The position numbers were made by a program, and so were the translations under genes. From contig NZ_CP080327.1 in NCBI RefSeq assembly GCF_019443285.1, positions 3,034,001 through 3,098,000 on the forward strand: a DNA stretch of 64,000 nucleotides, given 5' to 3'. This DNA comes from Aquisediminimonas profunda (GTDB taxonomy: Bacteria > Pseudomonadota > Alphaproteobacteria > Sphingomonadales > Sphingomonadaceae). This document shows, in pieces, positions 33,159 to 42,506 of the stretch. A model generated the notes under the pieces. That model was not told the origin of the DNA and searched no databases. It saw nothing but the letters and a program-made list of their open reading frames with translations. Numbering within the stretch: position 1 is the first letter of the stretch; the number at the start of each line of letters is the position of its first letter.

Positions 33159-34361
33159 TCAAATCACTCCCAGCTTGCGCCCGACTTTGGAAAAGGCGGC
33201 AATCGCAAGCTCGATATGCTCGTCTGTATGGGCCGCACTCATCTGCGTGCGAATTCGGGCTTCGCCATGTGGCACGACCGGGAAGGAAAAACCCGTCACA
33301 TAGACGCCCTCGTCAAGCAGAGCCGCAGCCATGTTCTGCGCCAGCCGGGCATCGCCCAGCATCACCGGAATGATGGGATGTTCGCCCGGCTTCAGGGTGA
33401 AGCCGGCGCTTTCCATCCCGGCACGGAATTTCGTCGCATTGGCAAACAGTCGGGCCCGAAACGGATTGCCCGCCTCGAGCATGTCGATGACCTTTATGCT
33501 CGCCCCGACAAGACCTGGCGCGAGCGCGTTTGAGAAGAGATACGGCCGGGCGCGCTGGCGCAACAAGTCGATGACCTCCTGTCTCGCACAGATATAGCCA
33601 CCCATCCCGCCGCCCAGGGCTTTGCCAAGTGTGCCGGTCAATATGTCGATCCGGCCGACAACACCACAATGCTCTGCTGTGCCCCTGCCGGTTTCGCCGA
33701 TGAAACCTGCAGCATGGCAATCATCGACCATCACCAGCGCATCATATTTGTCCGCGAGGTCACAAATCGAACGCAGGTTTGCAATATACCCGTCCATCGA
33801 AAAGACGCCGTCAGTCACGATGATCTTGGTCCGGGCACCTGCCGCATCTGCCGATTGAAGCTGGACTTCCAGATCACGCATGTCGTTGTTTGCGAAGCGG
33901 TAACGCTTGGCTTTCGAGAGACGCACCCCGTCAATAATCGAGGCATGGTTCAATGAATCCGAGATGATCGCATCATCTTCGCCAAAAAGCGGTTCGAAAA
34001 CCGCACCATTGGCATCAAAGCATGCCGCAAAGGTTATCGCATCCTCATAGCCGAAGAACCGGGCAAGCCGTCCCTCCAGTTCCCGGTGAAGGTCCTGCGT
34101 TCCGCAAATGAATCTGACCGAGGCCATTCCAAACCCATAGCGCCGGCTCGTTTCGGCCGAGGCTGCGATGAGTTCGGGATGGTCGGCCAGGCCCAGATAG
34201 TTGTTGGCACAAAAATTGATCACCCGTCTCAGTCCATCGGGCGTGATCACGTCGACGTCCACCCCTTGGGCCGAGGTCAACAGACGCTCATGCTTCGAGA
34301 GTCCCTGTTCTTCAATGTCATCAAGGGTATTGCGCACCCGCGTATAGAACGCATTGTTCAT
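33159..34361 (-). CDS. kbl: Glycine C-acetyltransferase (2-amino-3-ketobutyrate CoA ligase)
   Basis: A 400-residue PLP enzyme of the alpha-oxoamine synthase family. The PLP lysine is K247 in [16 protein letters not shown], and [17 protein letters not shown] is the conserved PLP-binding Asp/His region. It links glycine plus acetyl-CoA to 2-amino-3-ketobutyrate, the partner reaction of Tdh. The ATG at 34361 follows a strong AGGAAGGAGG site. Placed downstream of betaine-methyl-transfer genes, it could channel the glycine produced by full demethylation of betaine, or produce it from threonine. Confidence 0.95.
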   Translation of the reverse strand: MNNAFYTRVRNTLDDIEEQGLSKHERLLTSAQGVDVDVITPDGLRRVINFCANNYLGLADHPELIAASAETSRRYGFGMASVRFICGTQDLHRELEGRLARFFGYEDAITFAACFDANGAVFEPLFGEDDAIISDSLNHASIIDGVRLSKAKRYRFANNDMRDLEVQLQSADAAGARTKIIVTDGVFSMDGYIANLRSICDLADKYDALVMVDDCHAAGFIGETGRGTAEHCGVVGRIDILTGTLGKALGGGMGGYICARQEVIDLLRQRARPYLFSNALAPGLVGASIKVIDMLEAGNPFRARLFANATKFRAGMESAGFTLKPGEHPIIPVMLGDARLAQNMAAALLDEGVYVTGFSFPVVPHGEARIRTQMSAAHTDEHIELAIAAFSKVGRKLGVI

Positions 34362-34416
34362 GCCAATGCCTCCTTCCTGGGGCACGGGATGGCAGACCGA
34401 ATTGCATCCGTCCAGA

Positions 34417-34438
34417 ATATGCAAATTTGATATGCTGG
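34417..34438. promoter_or_regulatory. Direct repeat ATATGC in the kbl promoter region
   Basis: ATATGC occurs at 34417-34422 and 34430-34435, 13 bp apart, and runs on into ATGCTGG (34432-34438), which is also one arm of the palindrome upstream of the BCCT gene. Regularly spaced direct repeats are typical of AraC/GlxA-type binding sites. It lies 56-77 bases before the kbl start. The role is inferred. Confidence 0.3.
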
Positions 34439-34481
34439 CATGCCTGTGGCGCCAGCCGATTGGGGCCTGGTCGGCCTCCGT

Positions 34482-36053
34482 CTAATCGATATGCCGCCTG
34501 TGAAGGACCATCAGGCCCTTGAAGGTTCCAAAGCACATGAGAAGCAACACAAGCCCAAGCGGCAGACCCGTCGCAATGGACCCCGCCTGAAGCGAATTCA
34601 GACCGCCCGTAAGGAGGAGCATCACGCCGATTCCGCCCACTGCAAAAAGCCAGAAGGCCTTTTGCCGCAAAGGCGTATCGGTGCGCCCGCCTGAGGTCAT
34701 TGTGTCGATCACTAGCGTTCCGGAATCCCACCCGGTCACGAAAAAGATGAGGATAAGACAGATTGTGACGAATGAGGTGACCTGCGCCCAGGGCAGTGCG
34801 CCAAGAAGGACGAACAGTTGCTGGTCGAGGGTTGCATGCGCAAGGCCGGCTTGGTCGCCTGCGACAATGTGTGCAATGCTCGCATCGCCGAAAATCGTGA
34901 GCCAGATGATGCCGAGAACGCTTGGCGCAATCATCGCCCCTGCGACAAATTCCCTGACTGTTCGCCCAAGTGAAATGCGTGCCATGAACATGCCGACAAA
35001 GGGGGCCCAACTGAGCCACCAGGCCCAATAATATACCGACCAATCCCGATAAAAGCCAATGTCTGCGCGGGCCACCGGGTTCGAAAGAGCCGGCAGATTC
35101 TGTAGATAGATGAATGTGTTTCTGACAAGGTCCGAAAGCAGGTCCCGGACCGGGCCCGTCACCAGCACAAAAAGCAGCAGGACCAGCGCAACGACCATGT
35201 TGAGTTCGCTCAGGATGCGAATGCCGCGATCAATGCCCCCATGCACCGAGAGGAAAGTGACTCCGGCCATGATCGCAATCAGTCCGAGGATGGACCAGGG
35301 TGTGCTTGGCACATGATAGAGAAAGGTGATCCCGGCCATGGCTTGCTGTGCGCCAAGGCCAAGGGACGTCGCCAGACCGAAAATCGTTGCGAAGACGGCA
35401 AGGATTTCGATCACATCGCCCAGCCTCCCCCACACCGCCTTGCCAAAGATGGGATAAAAGGCCGATCGCATCGAAAGCGGCATGCCGAAATCATAGGCAA
35501 ACACTGCAAGCGCAAGGCCAGTTACGGCAAACATCGCCCAGGGATGGAGCGCCCAGTCAAAGATTGCCGCAGACATCGCCAAATCCCGCGAAAGGCCCGC
35601 ATTTTGTACAGCACCGCTCAACGGGGCACTGGCTCCGCCAACCATTGATGCCGTGAAATGCGATACAGGTTCCGACACGCCGTAGAAGACTAGACCAATG
35701 CCCATCCCGGCCCCGAAGAGCATCGAAAACCATGACATGCGCGAATAGTCGGGCGTCGCGCCCTTGCCGCCAAGGCGGATCTTTCCCAGGGGCGAAACCG
35801 CTACTGCCACGCAGAACAGCAAAAGGACATTGCCTGCCGACATGAAGAACCAGTCAAAATTGTCGGTCGCCGATTTGCGGATGTTCGAGAACAGGTCAGC
35901 CGAACTCTGGGGATAGGCAATGCTGTAGGCGATGACCGCCATCGAAATAATCGCGGTCGGAAAGAAGACGAGCGGATCAATCAGGAGGCCGGCAAATTTT
36001 CGGCTCGACTGTCCATATCCTCCGGTATCGATGTCCTTCGACCAGTCCGCCAT
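34482..36053 (-). CDS. BCCT-family betaine/carnitine/choline transporter
   Basis: A 523-residue membrane protein of the BCCT family, about 12 spans. The characteristic Trp-rich signature is in YYWAWWLSWAPFVGMFMARI, and GMGIGLVFYGVSEPVSHF is the conserved TM3-region sodium/substrate motif. BCCT carriers take up glycine betaine, choline or carnitine by sodium or proton symport or by exchange. It lies between the corrinoid methyltransferase operon and kbl-tdh on the same strand, which fits substrate import for that pathway. The C-terminus is short, so osmotic gating like BetP is less likely. Confidence 0.92.
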   Translation of the reverse strand: MADWSKDIDTGGYGQSSRKFAGLLIDPLVFFPTAIISMAVIAYSIAYPQSSADLFSNIRKSATDNFDWFFMSAGNVLLLFCVAVAVSPLGKIRLGGKGATPDYSRMSWFSMLFGAGMGIGLVFYGVSEPVSHFTASMVGGASAPLSGAVQNAGLSRDLAMSAAIFDWALHPWAMFAVTGLALAVFAYDFGMPLSMRSAFYPIFGKAVWGRLGDVIEILAVFATIFGLATSLGLGAQQAMAGITFLYHVPSTPWSILGLIAIMAGVTFLSVHGGIDRGIRILSELNMVVALVLLLFVLVTGPVRDLLSDLVRNTFIYLQNLPALSNPVARADIGFYRDWSVYYWAWWLSWAPFVGMFMARISLGRTVREFVAGAMIAPSVLGIIWLTIFGDASIAHIVAGDQAGLAHATLDQQLFVLLGALPWAQVTSFVTICLILIFFVTGWDSGTLVIDTMTSGGRTDTPLRQKAFWLFAVGGIGVMLLLTGGLNSLQAGSIATGLPLGLVLLLMCFGTFKGLMVLHRRHID

Positions 36054-36115
36054 GTGCTTCCCCCTCGTGCAGGCGCAACGCTAGCCACAGATCGCGCGGC
36101 GCGTCCATAGCATTG

Positions 36116-36131
36116 CCAGCATTGATGCTGG
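36116..36131. promoter_or_regulatory. Perfect 16-bp palindrome upstream of the BCCT gene
   Basis: CCAGCAT-TG-ATGCTGG is a perfect inverted repeat with 7-bp arms, 63 bases before the BCCT start and 70 after the mttB copy 2 stop. The half-site ATGCTGG reappears upstream of kbl at 34432-34438. A likely regulator site for separate control of transport; the binding protein is unknown. Confidence 0.45.
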
Positions 36132-36201
36132 TCATAAGCCCTTCAGGCAAAGAAAACCGATGGGACGCCTTTACCCTTGGAAGAAAGCCCGAGACGCCCG
36201 C

Positions 36202-37737
36202 TCAGCTGATATTCGAATCCGGGAAGCTCGCCTTTTGAGTTTCCATGAACGAAATGAGGCGCGCGTCAATGTCGGGATCAAGCTCTGGCGCCTTGTAGCT
36301 CGCGAGCATGTCCTTGTAGACCTTCTCGGCCCGCTGTTCCGCATCGAGCTTGCCGTCCTCGACCCACTGCTCGTAGCTGTTGTTGTCAGCAATCGTCGAA
36401 CGATAGAAGGCCGATTTGAAGTTGGCCTGCGTGTGGCTGCAGCCGAGGAAGTGCTGCCCGGGCCCTACTTCGCGCATTGCATCCATGGCCTGACCATTTT
36501 CGCTCATGTCTACTCCGGCGGCATAGATGGCCATCATCGCCGCTTGGTCGCAATCCATGACAAATTTCTCATATCCCATGGCAAGGCCGCCTTCGAGCCA
36601 GCCGGCGGTATGCAGCATGAAATTGACACCAGCGAGCAGACCCTGCTGGAGCGTATTGGCAGCCTCATAGGCCGCTTGGGCATCTGCAACCTTTGAAGCT
36701 GTAAAGCCGCCCGCGCTCCTGAACGGAACGCCCAGACGCCGGGCCAGCGCAGCACCGACGTTGAGGATCAGCGACGCTTCGGGAGAGCCGAACGTGGGCG
36801 CACCGGATTGCATCGACATTGATGAGACAAAGTTGCCATAAATGACGGGTGCACCCGGACGAACCAGCTGCGCAAGCGCCATGCCGCACAACCCTTCGGC
36901 AAGGCTTTGGGCCGCCACCGCAGCGACCGTCACGGGCGACATGGCCCCTGCAACGATGAAGGGACTGATCATTGTTGCCTGATTGTGGCGCGCGTAGACT
37001 TTGAGGGCTCCAAGCATGGTTGCGTCAAATGTCATTGGCGAGTTGGCGTTGATGAGGTTCACCATGACACAATTTTCTTCGACGAAATCGTCACCGAAGA
37101 CGATCTTGGCCATGCTCACCGAGTCCTCGGCGCGCATTGGATGGGTCACCGAGCCCATGAAGGCCTTGTCCGAATATTTGATGTGCGAATAGACCATGTC
37201 GTAGTGGCGCTTGTTCACCGGCAAATCGACAGGTTCGCAAATTGTGCCGCCGGAATGGTGCAAGCTGTCTGCCACATAGGCAAGCTTCACGAAGTTCCGG
37301 AAATCCTCGATCGTTGCATAGCGGCGACCACCTTCGCGGCTATAGACAAAGGGTGAGCCATAAGAGGGCACAAGGACCGTCTTGTTCCCTCCGATAACGA
37401 CATTGTTCGACGAATTCCGGGCGTGCTGCGTGAAAATCGCAGGAGCATTCTTCTGGACAATTTCTCGGCACATGCCGCGCGGAAACCGGACCCGAACGCC
37501 ATCCGCCTTGGCTCCGGCAGCCACAAATATTGCGATGGTTTCTGGATCGTCCTTGATGTCGATTCCGATCTCTTCGAGAATCGTTTCGGCATTGCCTTCC
37601 AGAATGGCGAGATCAGCATCCCCAAGCACTGAATAGGGCGGTATGGCCCGCTCGATATAGGGCTTGCGAGGCGCGGTTGCGGCGGCGTTTGCTTCTGCAC
37701 GGCCGCGACGGCCACCGGTACGTTCGTTTCTCGACAT
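36202..37737 (-). CDS. Non-pyrrolysine MttB-superfamily methyltransferase, copy 2
   Basis: A 511-residue MttB/MtgB-type methyltransferase, paralogous to the copy at 17945. Shared blocks include CEPVDLPVNKRHYD, SMQSGAPTFGSPE, WLEGGLAMGYEKF and GCSHTQANFKSAFYRS. No amber codon interrupts the frame, so it is not pyrrolysine-dependent. Glycine betaine is the best guess for the substrate given the neighbours, but carnitine or proline betaine homologues exist. It is the last gene of an operon encoding its corrinoid acceptor, activator and methyl-THF methyltransferase, which makes a complete substrate-to-THF route. It starts 17 bases after the activator stop. Confidence 0.9.
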   Translation of the reverse strand: MSRNERTGGRRGRAEANAAATAPRKPYIERAIPPYSVLGDADLAILEGNAETILEEIGIDIKDDPETIAIFVAAGAKADGVRVRFPRGMCREIVQKNAPAIFTQHARNSSNNVVIGGNKTVLVPSYGSPFVYSREGGRRYATIEDFRNFVKLAYVADSLHHSGGTICEPVDLPVNKRHYDMVYSHIKYSDKAFMGSVTHPMRAEDSVSMAKIVFGDDFVEENCVMVNLINANSPMTFDATMLGALKVYARHNQATMISPFIVAGAMSPVTVAAVAAQSLAEGLCGMALAQLVRPGAPVIYGNFVSSMSMQSGAPTFGSPEASLILNVGAALARRLGVPFRSAGGFTASKVADAQAAYEAANTLQQGLLAGVNFMLHTAGWLEGGLAMGYEKFVMDCDQAAMMAIYAAGVDMSENGQAMDAMREVGPGQHFLGCSHTQANFKSAFYRSTIADNNSYEQWVEDGKLDAEQRAEKVYKDMLASYKAPELDPDIDARLISFMETQKASFPDSNIS

Positions 37738-37754
37738 GGCTTGTCCTTTCTGAA

Positions 37755-39713
37755 TTATCGACGGTCGCGCGGACGGCTGCGCCGTCCCCGCCCTGATGCT
37801 GAATCACCCACGGCCTCGGGAGCAGTCGGGAAGGCCATGCTGGCGACGAAATAGTCCTGAAAGCGGGGCTCGGTGGCCGTCTCCACCTTCTCGATATGCT
37901 TGACAGCTTCAATGATGCGGGCCTTTTCGTCGCGGCTCAGTAGCGCCATCGCTGCGCCCATGCCAGCAGCATTGCCAATGGAACGGACATTGTCAGCTGT
38001 CGCACCCGGAATGATGCCGATATCCGCCACATATTTGGCATCAAGGTGTGTGCCGAATGCTCCGGCGAGCAGCACTTCCTCGAACGCATCGCAACCAAGA
38101 TGATCGTTCAGAAGCGATACACCCGCTGCCAGCGCCGCTTTGGCCAATTGCACCGCCCGAACATCCGTCTGCTTGATGTAGATTGGATTCTCCGGCCGAT
38201 CGACCAGCAGAAATTTCCAGCTTTGCCCTTCCGGAACAAGGCGCTCATGCGCCAGGTCCGAGCGAAAGAGTCCGCTGCGATTGATCACGCCTGCATTGGC
38301 CAGTTCGACCATGACTTCAAAGATCCCGGACCCGCAAATGCCGGAAATGCGATGCGCTTCCAGTTCGTCAGGCCGCGCATCGGAAAGCCAGCCGTCATGG
38401 CCAATGATCTTGATTTCGACCGCCCGGCTTTCGGGGTCTATCCGCACCCGTTCGATCGCGCCGGGGCTGGCCCGCACGCCTGCACTGATTTCAGCGCCCT
38501 CGAAGGCCGGCCCTGTCGGCGAGGACGCAGCGGCAACCCGCCCGCCATGACTGAGCACGATTTCAGCGTTCGTGCCGATATCGACCAGAAGGACCGAGCG
38601 TCCCTCGATCGCGTTGATCTGGGTCAGATAGGCGCCCGTGGTATCGGCACCCACATGCCCGCCGACAAGCGGCAACATCGCGATGCGCGCCGTTTCCGAA
38701 ATGCCAAGCTCAAAGCGCCATGCTGGCGCCTCGAACCAATCCTTCACGGCAAGCGTAAATGGCGCCTGTCCCAATTCGACCGGATTGATGCCCAGGAACA
38801 GGTGATGCATGATCGGATTTCCGACCAGGACAACTTCCAGAATCTGGTTCGGGCCAAGATCAAGGGCAGCGCGGGCCTGTTCGAGCATGGCAGCGATCTG
38901 CTTCCTGATCTCCGCGGTCAAGCGCTCCTCACCGCCCTTGTTCATCATGACATAGGAGACGCGACTCATCAGATCTTCGCCGTAACGGATCTGCGGATTC
39001 ATCGCGGAATCCTCCCAAACCAGTTCGCCTCGCGTAAGATCGTAAAGATAAAGCGCGACTGACGTCGATCCGATGTCCACGGCCGCGCCATAGGCATCAA
39101 AGGGGGACGGCGGCCAGACGTCGATAATCCATTGATCGTCGCGCACGACAGCGATCAGCTGTCGCTCGTTCTGGGCAAGGATCGGTTGCAACTTGATGAG
39201 GGTGCGATGCTCGGGCCTGGCCTCGATCCCAAACTCGCGCAAGGCTGCCATCAACGCCTCGGCATCGCTCGGATTGTCGTCAAGTTCCGGTTTCGGCAAT
39301 TCGCACATGTAAAGACGAATGGCAGGGTTGGGTTCACACTCGATTGCGGTCCCTGTTTTCGAATTGACCGACTGATGCTGGCGTGCGTCGCTTGGAACCT
39401 CAATGACAGCATTGCCGCAAAGTTGCGCACGACAGGCAAGGCGACGCCCTTCTCGCATCAAGCCCTTTTCGACAGCCTTGGCTTCGCTGTCCGTGAAGGG
39501 AGACAGTGCATCAGCACTGACGCTGATCTTGAACTTTGCGTGCTCACCGGGCGAAACTTCAATCTGGCAGCGCTTGCAGAGGCCCTTGCCGCCGCAAATG
39601 GACTGAATGTCGACTCCTGCCGCAAGCGCCACATCATAGACGGTCTGGCCCGGCCGCGCTTCAGCGCGAATGCCGGAGGGCGTGAAGATCACCTTATGCG
39701 TGCTGACGCCCAT
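37755..39713 (-). CDS. 2Fe-2S/ASKHA protein, RamA/RACo-like corrinoid reactivator
   Basis: A 652-residue protein. The N-terminal ferredoxin-like domain has Cys40, Cys46, Cys49 (CGGKGLCKRC) and Cys94 (RRLACRAQLC) for a 2Fe-2S cluster. From about residue 190 an ASKHA/DUF4445 fold follows (GAAVDIGSTSVALYLYD, VLLVDIGTNAEIVL, CGSGIFEVMVELANAG, EVLLAGAFGTHLDAKYV). Proteins of this layout reduce accidentally oxidised Co(II) corrinoid back to Co(I) at ATP expense. It therefore keeps the methyl-transfer cycle alive, a particular need in an oxygen-exposed cell. Its start overlaps the GFA gene stop by one base (TGATG). Confidence 0.9.
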   Translation of the reverse strand: MGVSTHKVIFTPSGIRAEARPGQTVYDVALAAGVDIQSICGGKGLCKRCQIEVSPGEHAKFKISVSADALSPFTDSEAKAVEKGLMREGRRLACRAQLCGNAVIEVPSDARQHQSVNSKTGTAIECEPNPAIRLYMCELPKPELDDNPSDAEALMAALREFGIEARPEHRTLIKLQPILAQNERQLIAVVRDDQWIIDVWPPSPFDAYGAAVDIGSTSVALYLYDLTRGELVWEDSAMNPQIRYGEDLMSRVSYVMMNKGGEERLTAEIRKQIAAMLEQARAALDLGPNQILEVVLVGNPIMHHLFLGINPVELGQAPFTLAVKDWFEAPAWRFELGISETARIAMLPLVGGHVGADTTGAYLTQINAIEGRSVLLVDIGTNAEIVLSHGGRVAAASSPTGPAFEGAEISAGVRASPGAIERVRIDPESRAVEIKIIGHDGWLSDARPDELEAHRISGICGSGIFEVMVELANAGVINRSGLFRSDLAHERLVPEGQSWKFLLVDRPENPIYIKQTDVRAVQLAKAALAAGVSLLNDHLGCDAFEEVLLAGAFGTHLDAKYVADIGIIPGATADNVRSIGNAAGMGAAMALLSRDEKARIIEAVKHIEKVETATEPRFQDYFVASMAFPTAPEAVGDSASGRGRRSRPRDRR

Positions 39714-40120
39714 CAGTTGCCCAAAGCCTCCGCTGGATAGCGATCGAACTGCGGCAGGCCATCATCGATCTCGTAATAACCACCCTTTTCGGACACGAAG
39801 ATATGCCCGCCCACATCTATTCCGTCGGTATTTTCAAGCCCTCCGGGAAGAACGCTAATGGAGTTCGTGCTCCTGTTGGCCCAAAAAAGCAGGCTGCCGC
39901 ATTGCGCACATCGTGCGTGTTCGGCTGCGCCGGAATGCGGCGACCAGACTATATCGCCAGACACAAAAAGACGGTCTCGTCGGGTTCTGCAGGCAGCGAG
40001 AAAATGTCCTGTCAGGCTTCGGCATTGAGTGCAGTGGCAATACCAGATGTCGGCAAGCCCCGTCGCGCGATACGACACCGCACCGCACAGGCATTTGCCG
40101 TTATATTCGCGATCAACCAC
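39713..40120 (-). CDS. GFA/CENP-V-fold zinc protein
   Basis: A 135-residue GFA-domain protein. Zinc-type cysteines are C10 and C12 (KCLCGAVSY), C28, C30 and C33 (WYCHCTQCRSLTG) and a later CAQC pair. The founding member was described as a glutathione-dependent formaldehyde-activating enzyme, though most homologues are uncharacterised. I place the start at GTG 40120, preceded by GAAGGAG and overlapping the end of the methyltransferase gene. The frame from 40225 would run over the methyltransferase C-terminus. Formaldehyde handling fits a demethylation operon but is inferred. Confidence 0.8.
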   Translation of the reverse strand: MVDREYNGKCLCGAVSYRATGLADIWYCHCTQCRSLTGHFLAACRTRRDRLFVSGDIVWSPHSGAAEHARCAQCGSLLFWANRSTNSISVLPGGLENTDGIDVGGHIFVSEKGGYYEIDDGLPQFDRYPAEALGN

Positions 40121-41018
40121 GACGGCGGCCACTCCTTCGGCCTTCGCGCCCGCCCCGGCCCTCTCCCTCGGGCGAGGGTTCGCGGAACTGGCGGATCCAG
40201 TTTGCACAATTTGGATCGACGCCATTCAGCACATCCGCGGCCTTGATTGCAGGCACGAGGCCTTCATGCAGCGGGTTGAGGATGGCGCTCGTCATGCCCA
40301 TGCCAGCAATCATCGGCAGGAAGCTGTTGTTGATCGCGTGGCGGTTCGGCAGGCCGAAGCCGATGTTGGATGCACCGCAGGTCGTATTGACCTTCAGTTC
40401 CTCCCGCAGACGCCGCACGAGCTGGAAAACATCGCGGCCAGCCTTGTTGATCGCACCAATCGGCATAACGAGGGGATCGACCACGACATCTTCCGGCTTT
40501 ATGCCATGATCCTGCGCACGCTGGACGATCAGCTTCGCAATTTCGAAGCGTTCGTCCGGGTCTTCCGAAATGCCGGTTTCGTCATTGGAGATGGCAACAA
40601 CTGCTGCTCCATATTTTTTGACTAGAGGGAGAACGCGCTCCATCACTTCGCTCTCTGCGGTCGTGGAGTTCACAAGCGCGCGACCCTTGTAAACCGCCAA
40701 CCCGGCCTCGAGTGCCTCAATGATCGAGGAATCGATGCACAGGGGAACGTCCGTAACCGACTGCACAAGTTGGATGACTTCAGCCAGAATCTTGGGTTCG
40801 TCCGCCAGCGGAATGCCGGCATTGACATCAAGCATCTGGGCGCCTGCAGCGACTTGTGCCAGCGCATCTGCAACAACGCGATCGTAATTGCCTTCCTTCA
40901 TTTCGGCAGCGAGGAGCTTCCGGCCTGTTGGATTGATCCGCTCTCCGATCATCACGAAAGGCTGGTCGAAGCCGATGACGACGTCTTTGGTGGCAGAGCT
41001 CAGTACGGTTCTTGTCAT
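40113..41018 (-). CDS. Methyltetrahydrofolate:corrinoid methyltransferase
   Basis: A 301-residue protein with a pterin-binding (DHPS-like) TIM barrel: MIGERINPTGRK, AGAQMLDVNAGIP, PLCIDSSIIEALEAGL, LVNSTTAESE and TTCGASNIGFGLPNR. It belongs to the AcsE/MtgA-type group that moves methyl between a corrinoid protein and tetrahydrofolate. In this operon it should take methyl from the MttB-charged corrinoid protein at 43143 to THF. The C-terminus is a basic tail rich in Arg/Gly. Start at 41018 has AAGGA upstream; the longer frame from 41138 is in another gene's region. Confidence 0.93.
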   Translation of the reverse strand: MTRTVLSSATKDVVIGFDQPFVMIGERINPTGRKLLAAEMKEGNYDRVVADALAQVAAGAQMLDVNAGIPLADEPKILAEVIQLVQSVTDVPLCIDSSIIEALEAGLAVYKGRALVNSTTAESEVMERVLPLVKKYGAAVVAISNDETGISEDPDERFEIAKLIVQRAQDHGIKPEDVVVDPLVMPIGAINKAGRDVFQLVRRLREELKVNTTCGASNIGFGLPNRHAINNSFLPMIAGMGMTSAILNPLHEGLVPAIKAADVLNGVDPNCANWIRQFREPSPEGEGRGGREGRRSGRRRG

Positions 41019-41029
41019 GAAAATGTCCT

Positions 41030-42073
41030 TCAGTTTTGCGCTGATTTGTAAGTCGATTGAGCCAAAGGCGGATGCGGCGCAGCCCAGGGCTTGCGGCTGC
41101 CAAGAACTCCGGAACGGCCGACGATCTCGCCAATCCATTCTTCCTGCTTGTAGGCCATGAGATGGACGCCGGACACGCCTTCAATCTCGGCCAGTTGCTG
41201 CATGAGTTCGACAGCGATGGCGCGGCCTTCCGCTTTAGGCTTTTCGGCTTGCTCCAGCCGCCGAATGATGGCTTCCGGAATGTGTACCCCCGGAATGGCG
41301 CTTCGCAGCCACTTGGCTGTCTTTGCCGAAGCGAGCACGCCCACACCCATCAGCACATAGCATTTCTCGGTCAGGCCAAGATCGCGCGCCTGAACCATGA
41401 ATTGGCGAGCCATCTCGATATCAAAGCAATATTGCGACTGGACGAACTGCGCACCAGCCGCGACCTTCTTGGCGAATTGGTCTGCTCGATTGGCATAGGG
41501 CGGCGCAAAGGGGTTGATGGACGCGCCGAGAAACAGGCGCGGCGGATGGTCAATCGTGCGACCGCTCAGGAAGCGACCTTCGTCGCGCAAGGTCTGCACA
41601 GTGGATAGCAGCGAGACGCTGTCCAGATCAAATACGGCCCGCGCTTCCGGGTGATCGCCGACGCTCACATCATCGCCGGAAAGACAAAGCACCGAACAGA
41701 CGCCCAGAGCCGCCGCTCCGAGAACATCGCCCTGGATCGCAATGCGGTTACGGTCTCGGCACGAAATCTGTATGATCGGGGAATAGCCGACGCGCGTCAG
41801 GATCGCGCACACACCCAGACTGGACATGTGGCAATTGGCGCCCGATCCGTCGGTCGCATTGATGGCGTCGACGTGGCCATCGAACAGGATCGCACGGCGC
41901 AAGACTTCGTCAGGATCAGCAGAATCTGGCGGTGCTATTTCGGACGTAATCGCAAAATGCCCTGCGCGCAGGACACGCTCGAACCGTCCATGCGAAACAT
42001 GTCCGGGCAACATGGGCAAGGGATCGCCCGGGTTGGCACCATAGGCTTCGAACTGTTCATGCGCGTCAAGCAT
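41030..42073 (-). CDS. MetF-like methylenetetrahydrofolate reductase family protein
   Basis: A 347-residue MTHFR-family barrel, with FAITSEIAPPDSADPDEVLRR (Glu in the conserved ExxPP), VDAINATDGSGANCHMSSLG and FVQSQYCFDIEMARQFM. Here it would run in reverse of the biosynthetic direction, oxidising methyl-THF produced from betaine to methylene-THF. The next upstream gene (42066) encodes a separate MTHFR C-terminal-type cysteine protein and overlaps it by 8 bases, suggesting a two-protein enzyme. The methyltransferase gene starts 11 bases downstream. Confidence 0.88.
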   Translation of the reverse strand: MLDAHEQFEAYGANPGDPLPMLPGHVSHGRFERVLRAGHFAITSEIAPPDSADPDEVLRRAILFDGHVDAINATDGSGANCHMSSLGVCAILTRVGYSPIIQISCRDRNRIAIQGDVLGAAALGVCSVLCLSGDDVSVGDHPEARAVFDLDSVSLLSTVQTLRDEGRFLSGRTIDHPPRLFLGASINPFAPPYANRADQFAKKVAAGAQFVQSQYCFDIEMARQFMVQARDLGLTEKCYVLMGVGVLASAKTAKWLRSAIPGVHIPEAIIRRLEQAEKPKAEGRAIAVELMQQLAEIEGVSGVHLMAYKQEEWIGEIVGRSGVLGSRKPWAAPHPPLAQSTYKSAQN

Positions 42074-42506
42074 CGCGCGCCATCCTCAGCCAGGAAGACT
42101 GACCTTTGGCCTGGTTGTCGACGGCGAATTGCAAGGTCTTGATTGCAGAGCCGCCCTTCATGCGGGACGCACCGTCCCACGCAGCGACCCAAACGCACCG
42201 CATTTCAGGCCTGACCTCACAATGGCCATTCTCGCGGACGCCGCCACACGGACCATTGCGAATGGTCTTGGGGCAATTCATCGGGCACGACATGCCAGTG
42301 CTCGAAAGCACGCAGTTTCCGCACATCTTGCAATCGAAGAAAAGGCCCTTCCCCTTTGCCTCCAATGCCGTGATCGGCTTGTCCAGACGGGTCCCAAAGA
42401 CGCGAGTGACAACGCGAAGCAGTCCGACGATGGCCGGATTGACCAGATCATAGGTTCGCTCCATCGCGCGCGAATGTTTCACCGACCATAGTCGCAAGCT
42501 ATACAT
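42066..42506 (-). CDS. Cys-rich MTHFR C-terminal-domain protein
   Basis: A 146-residue protein of the methylene-THF reductase C-terminal family. Cysteine clusters CKMCGNCVLSSTGMSCPMNCP and GPCGGVRENGHCEV, plus a later MRCVW, look like an iron-sulfur or zinc site. In acetogen-like systems the equivalent protein is the electron-transfer partner of MetF. It sits between MetF and DUF1638, overlapping both by 8 bases. The ATG at 42506 is chosen as the conserved start (MYSLRLWSVKHSRAMER). Confidence 0.82.
   Translation of the reverse strand: MYSLRLWSVKHSRAMERTYDLVNPAIVGLLRVVTRVFGTRLDKPITALEAKGKGLFFDCKMCGNCVLSSTGMSCPMNCPKTIRNGPCGGVRENGHCEVRPEMRCVWVAAWDGASRMKGGSAIKTLQFAVDNQAKGQSSWLRMARDA

Noticed and set aside
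17945-37737. Pyrrolysine-type MttB proteins
   Set aside because: Both MttB-family frames are full length without an in-frame amber codon, and no pylT, pylS or pylBCD genes are seen.
40121-40225. Longer start for the GFA protein
   Set aside because: The extension is Arg/Gly/Ala-rich sequence read out of frame from the methyltransferase C-terminus; a GTG with GAAGGAG at 40120 fits the conserved start.
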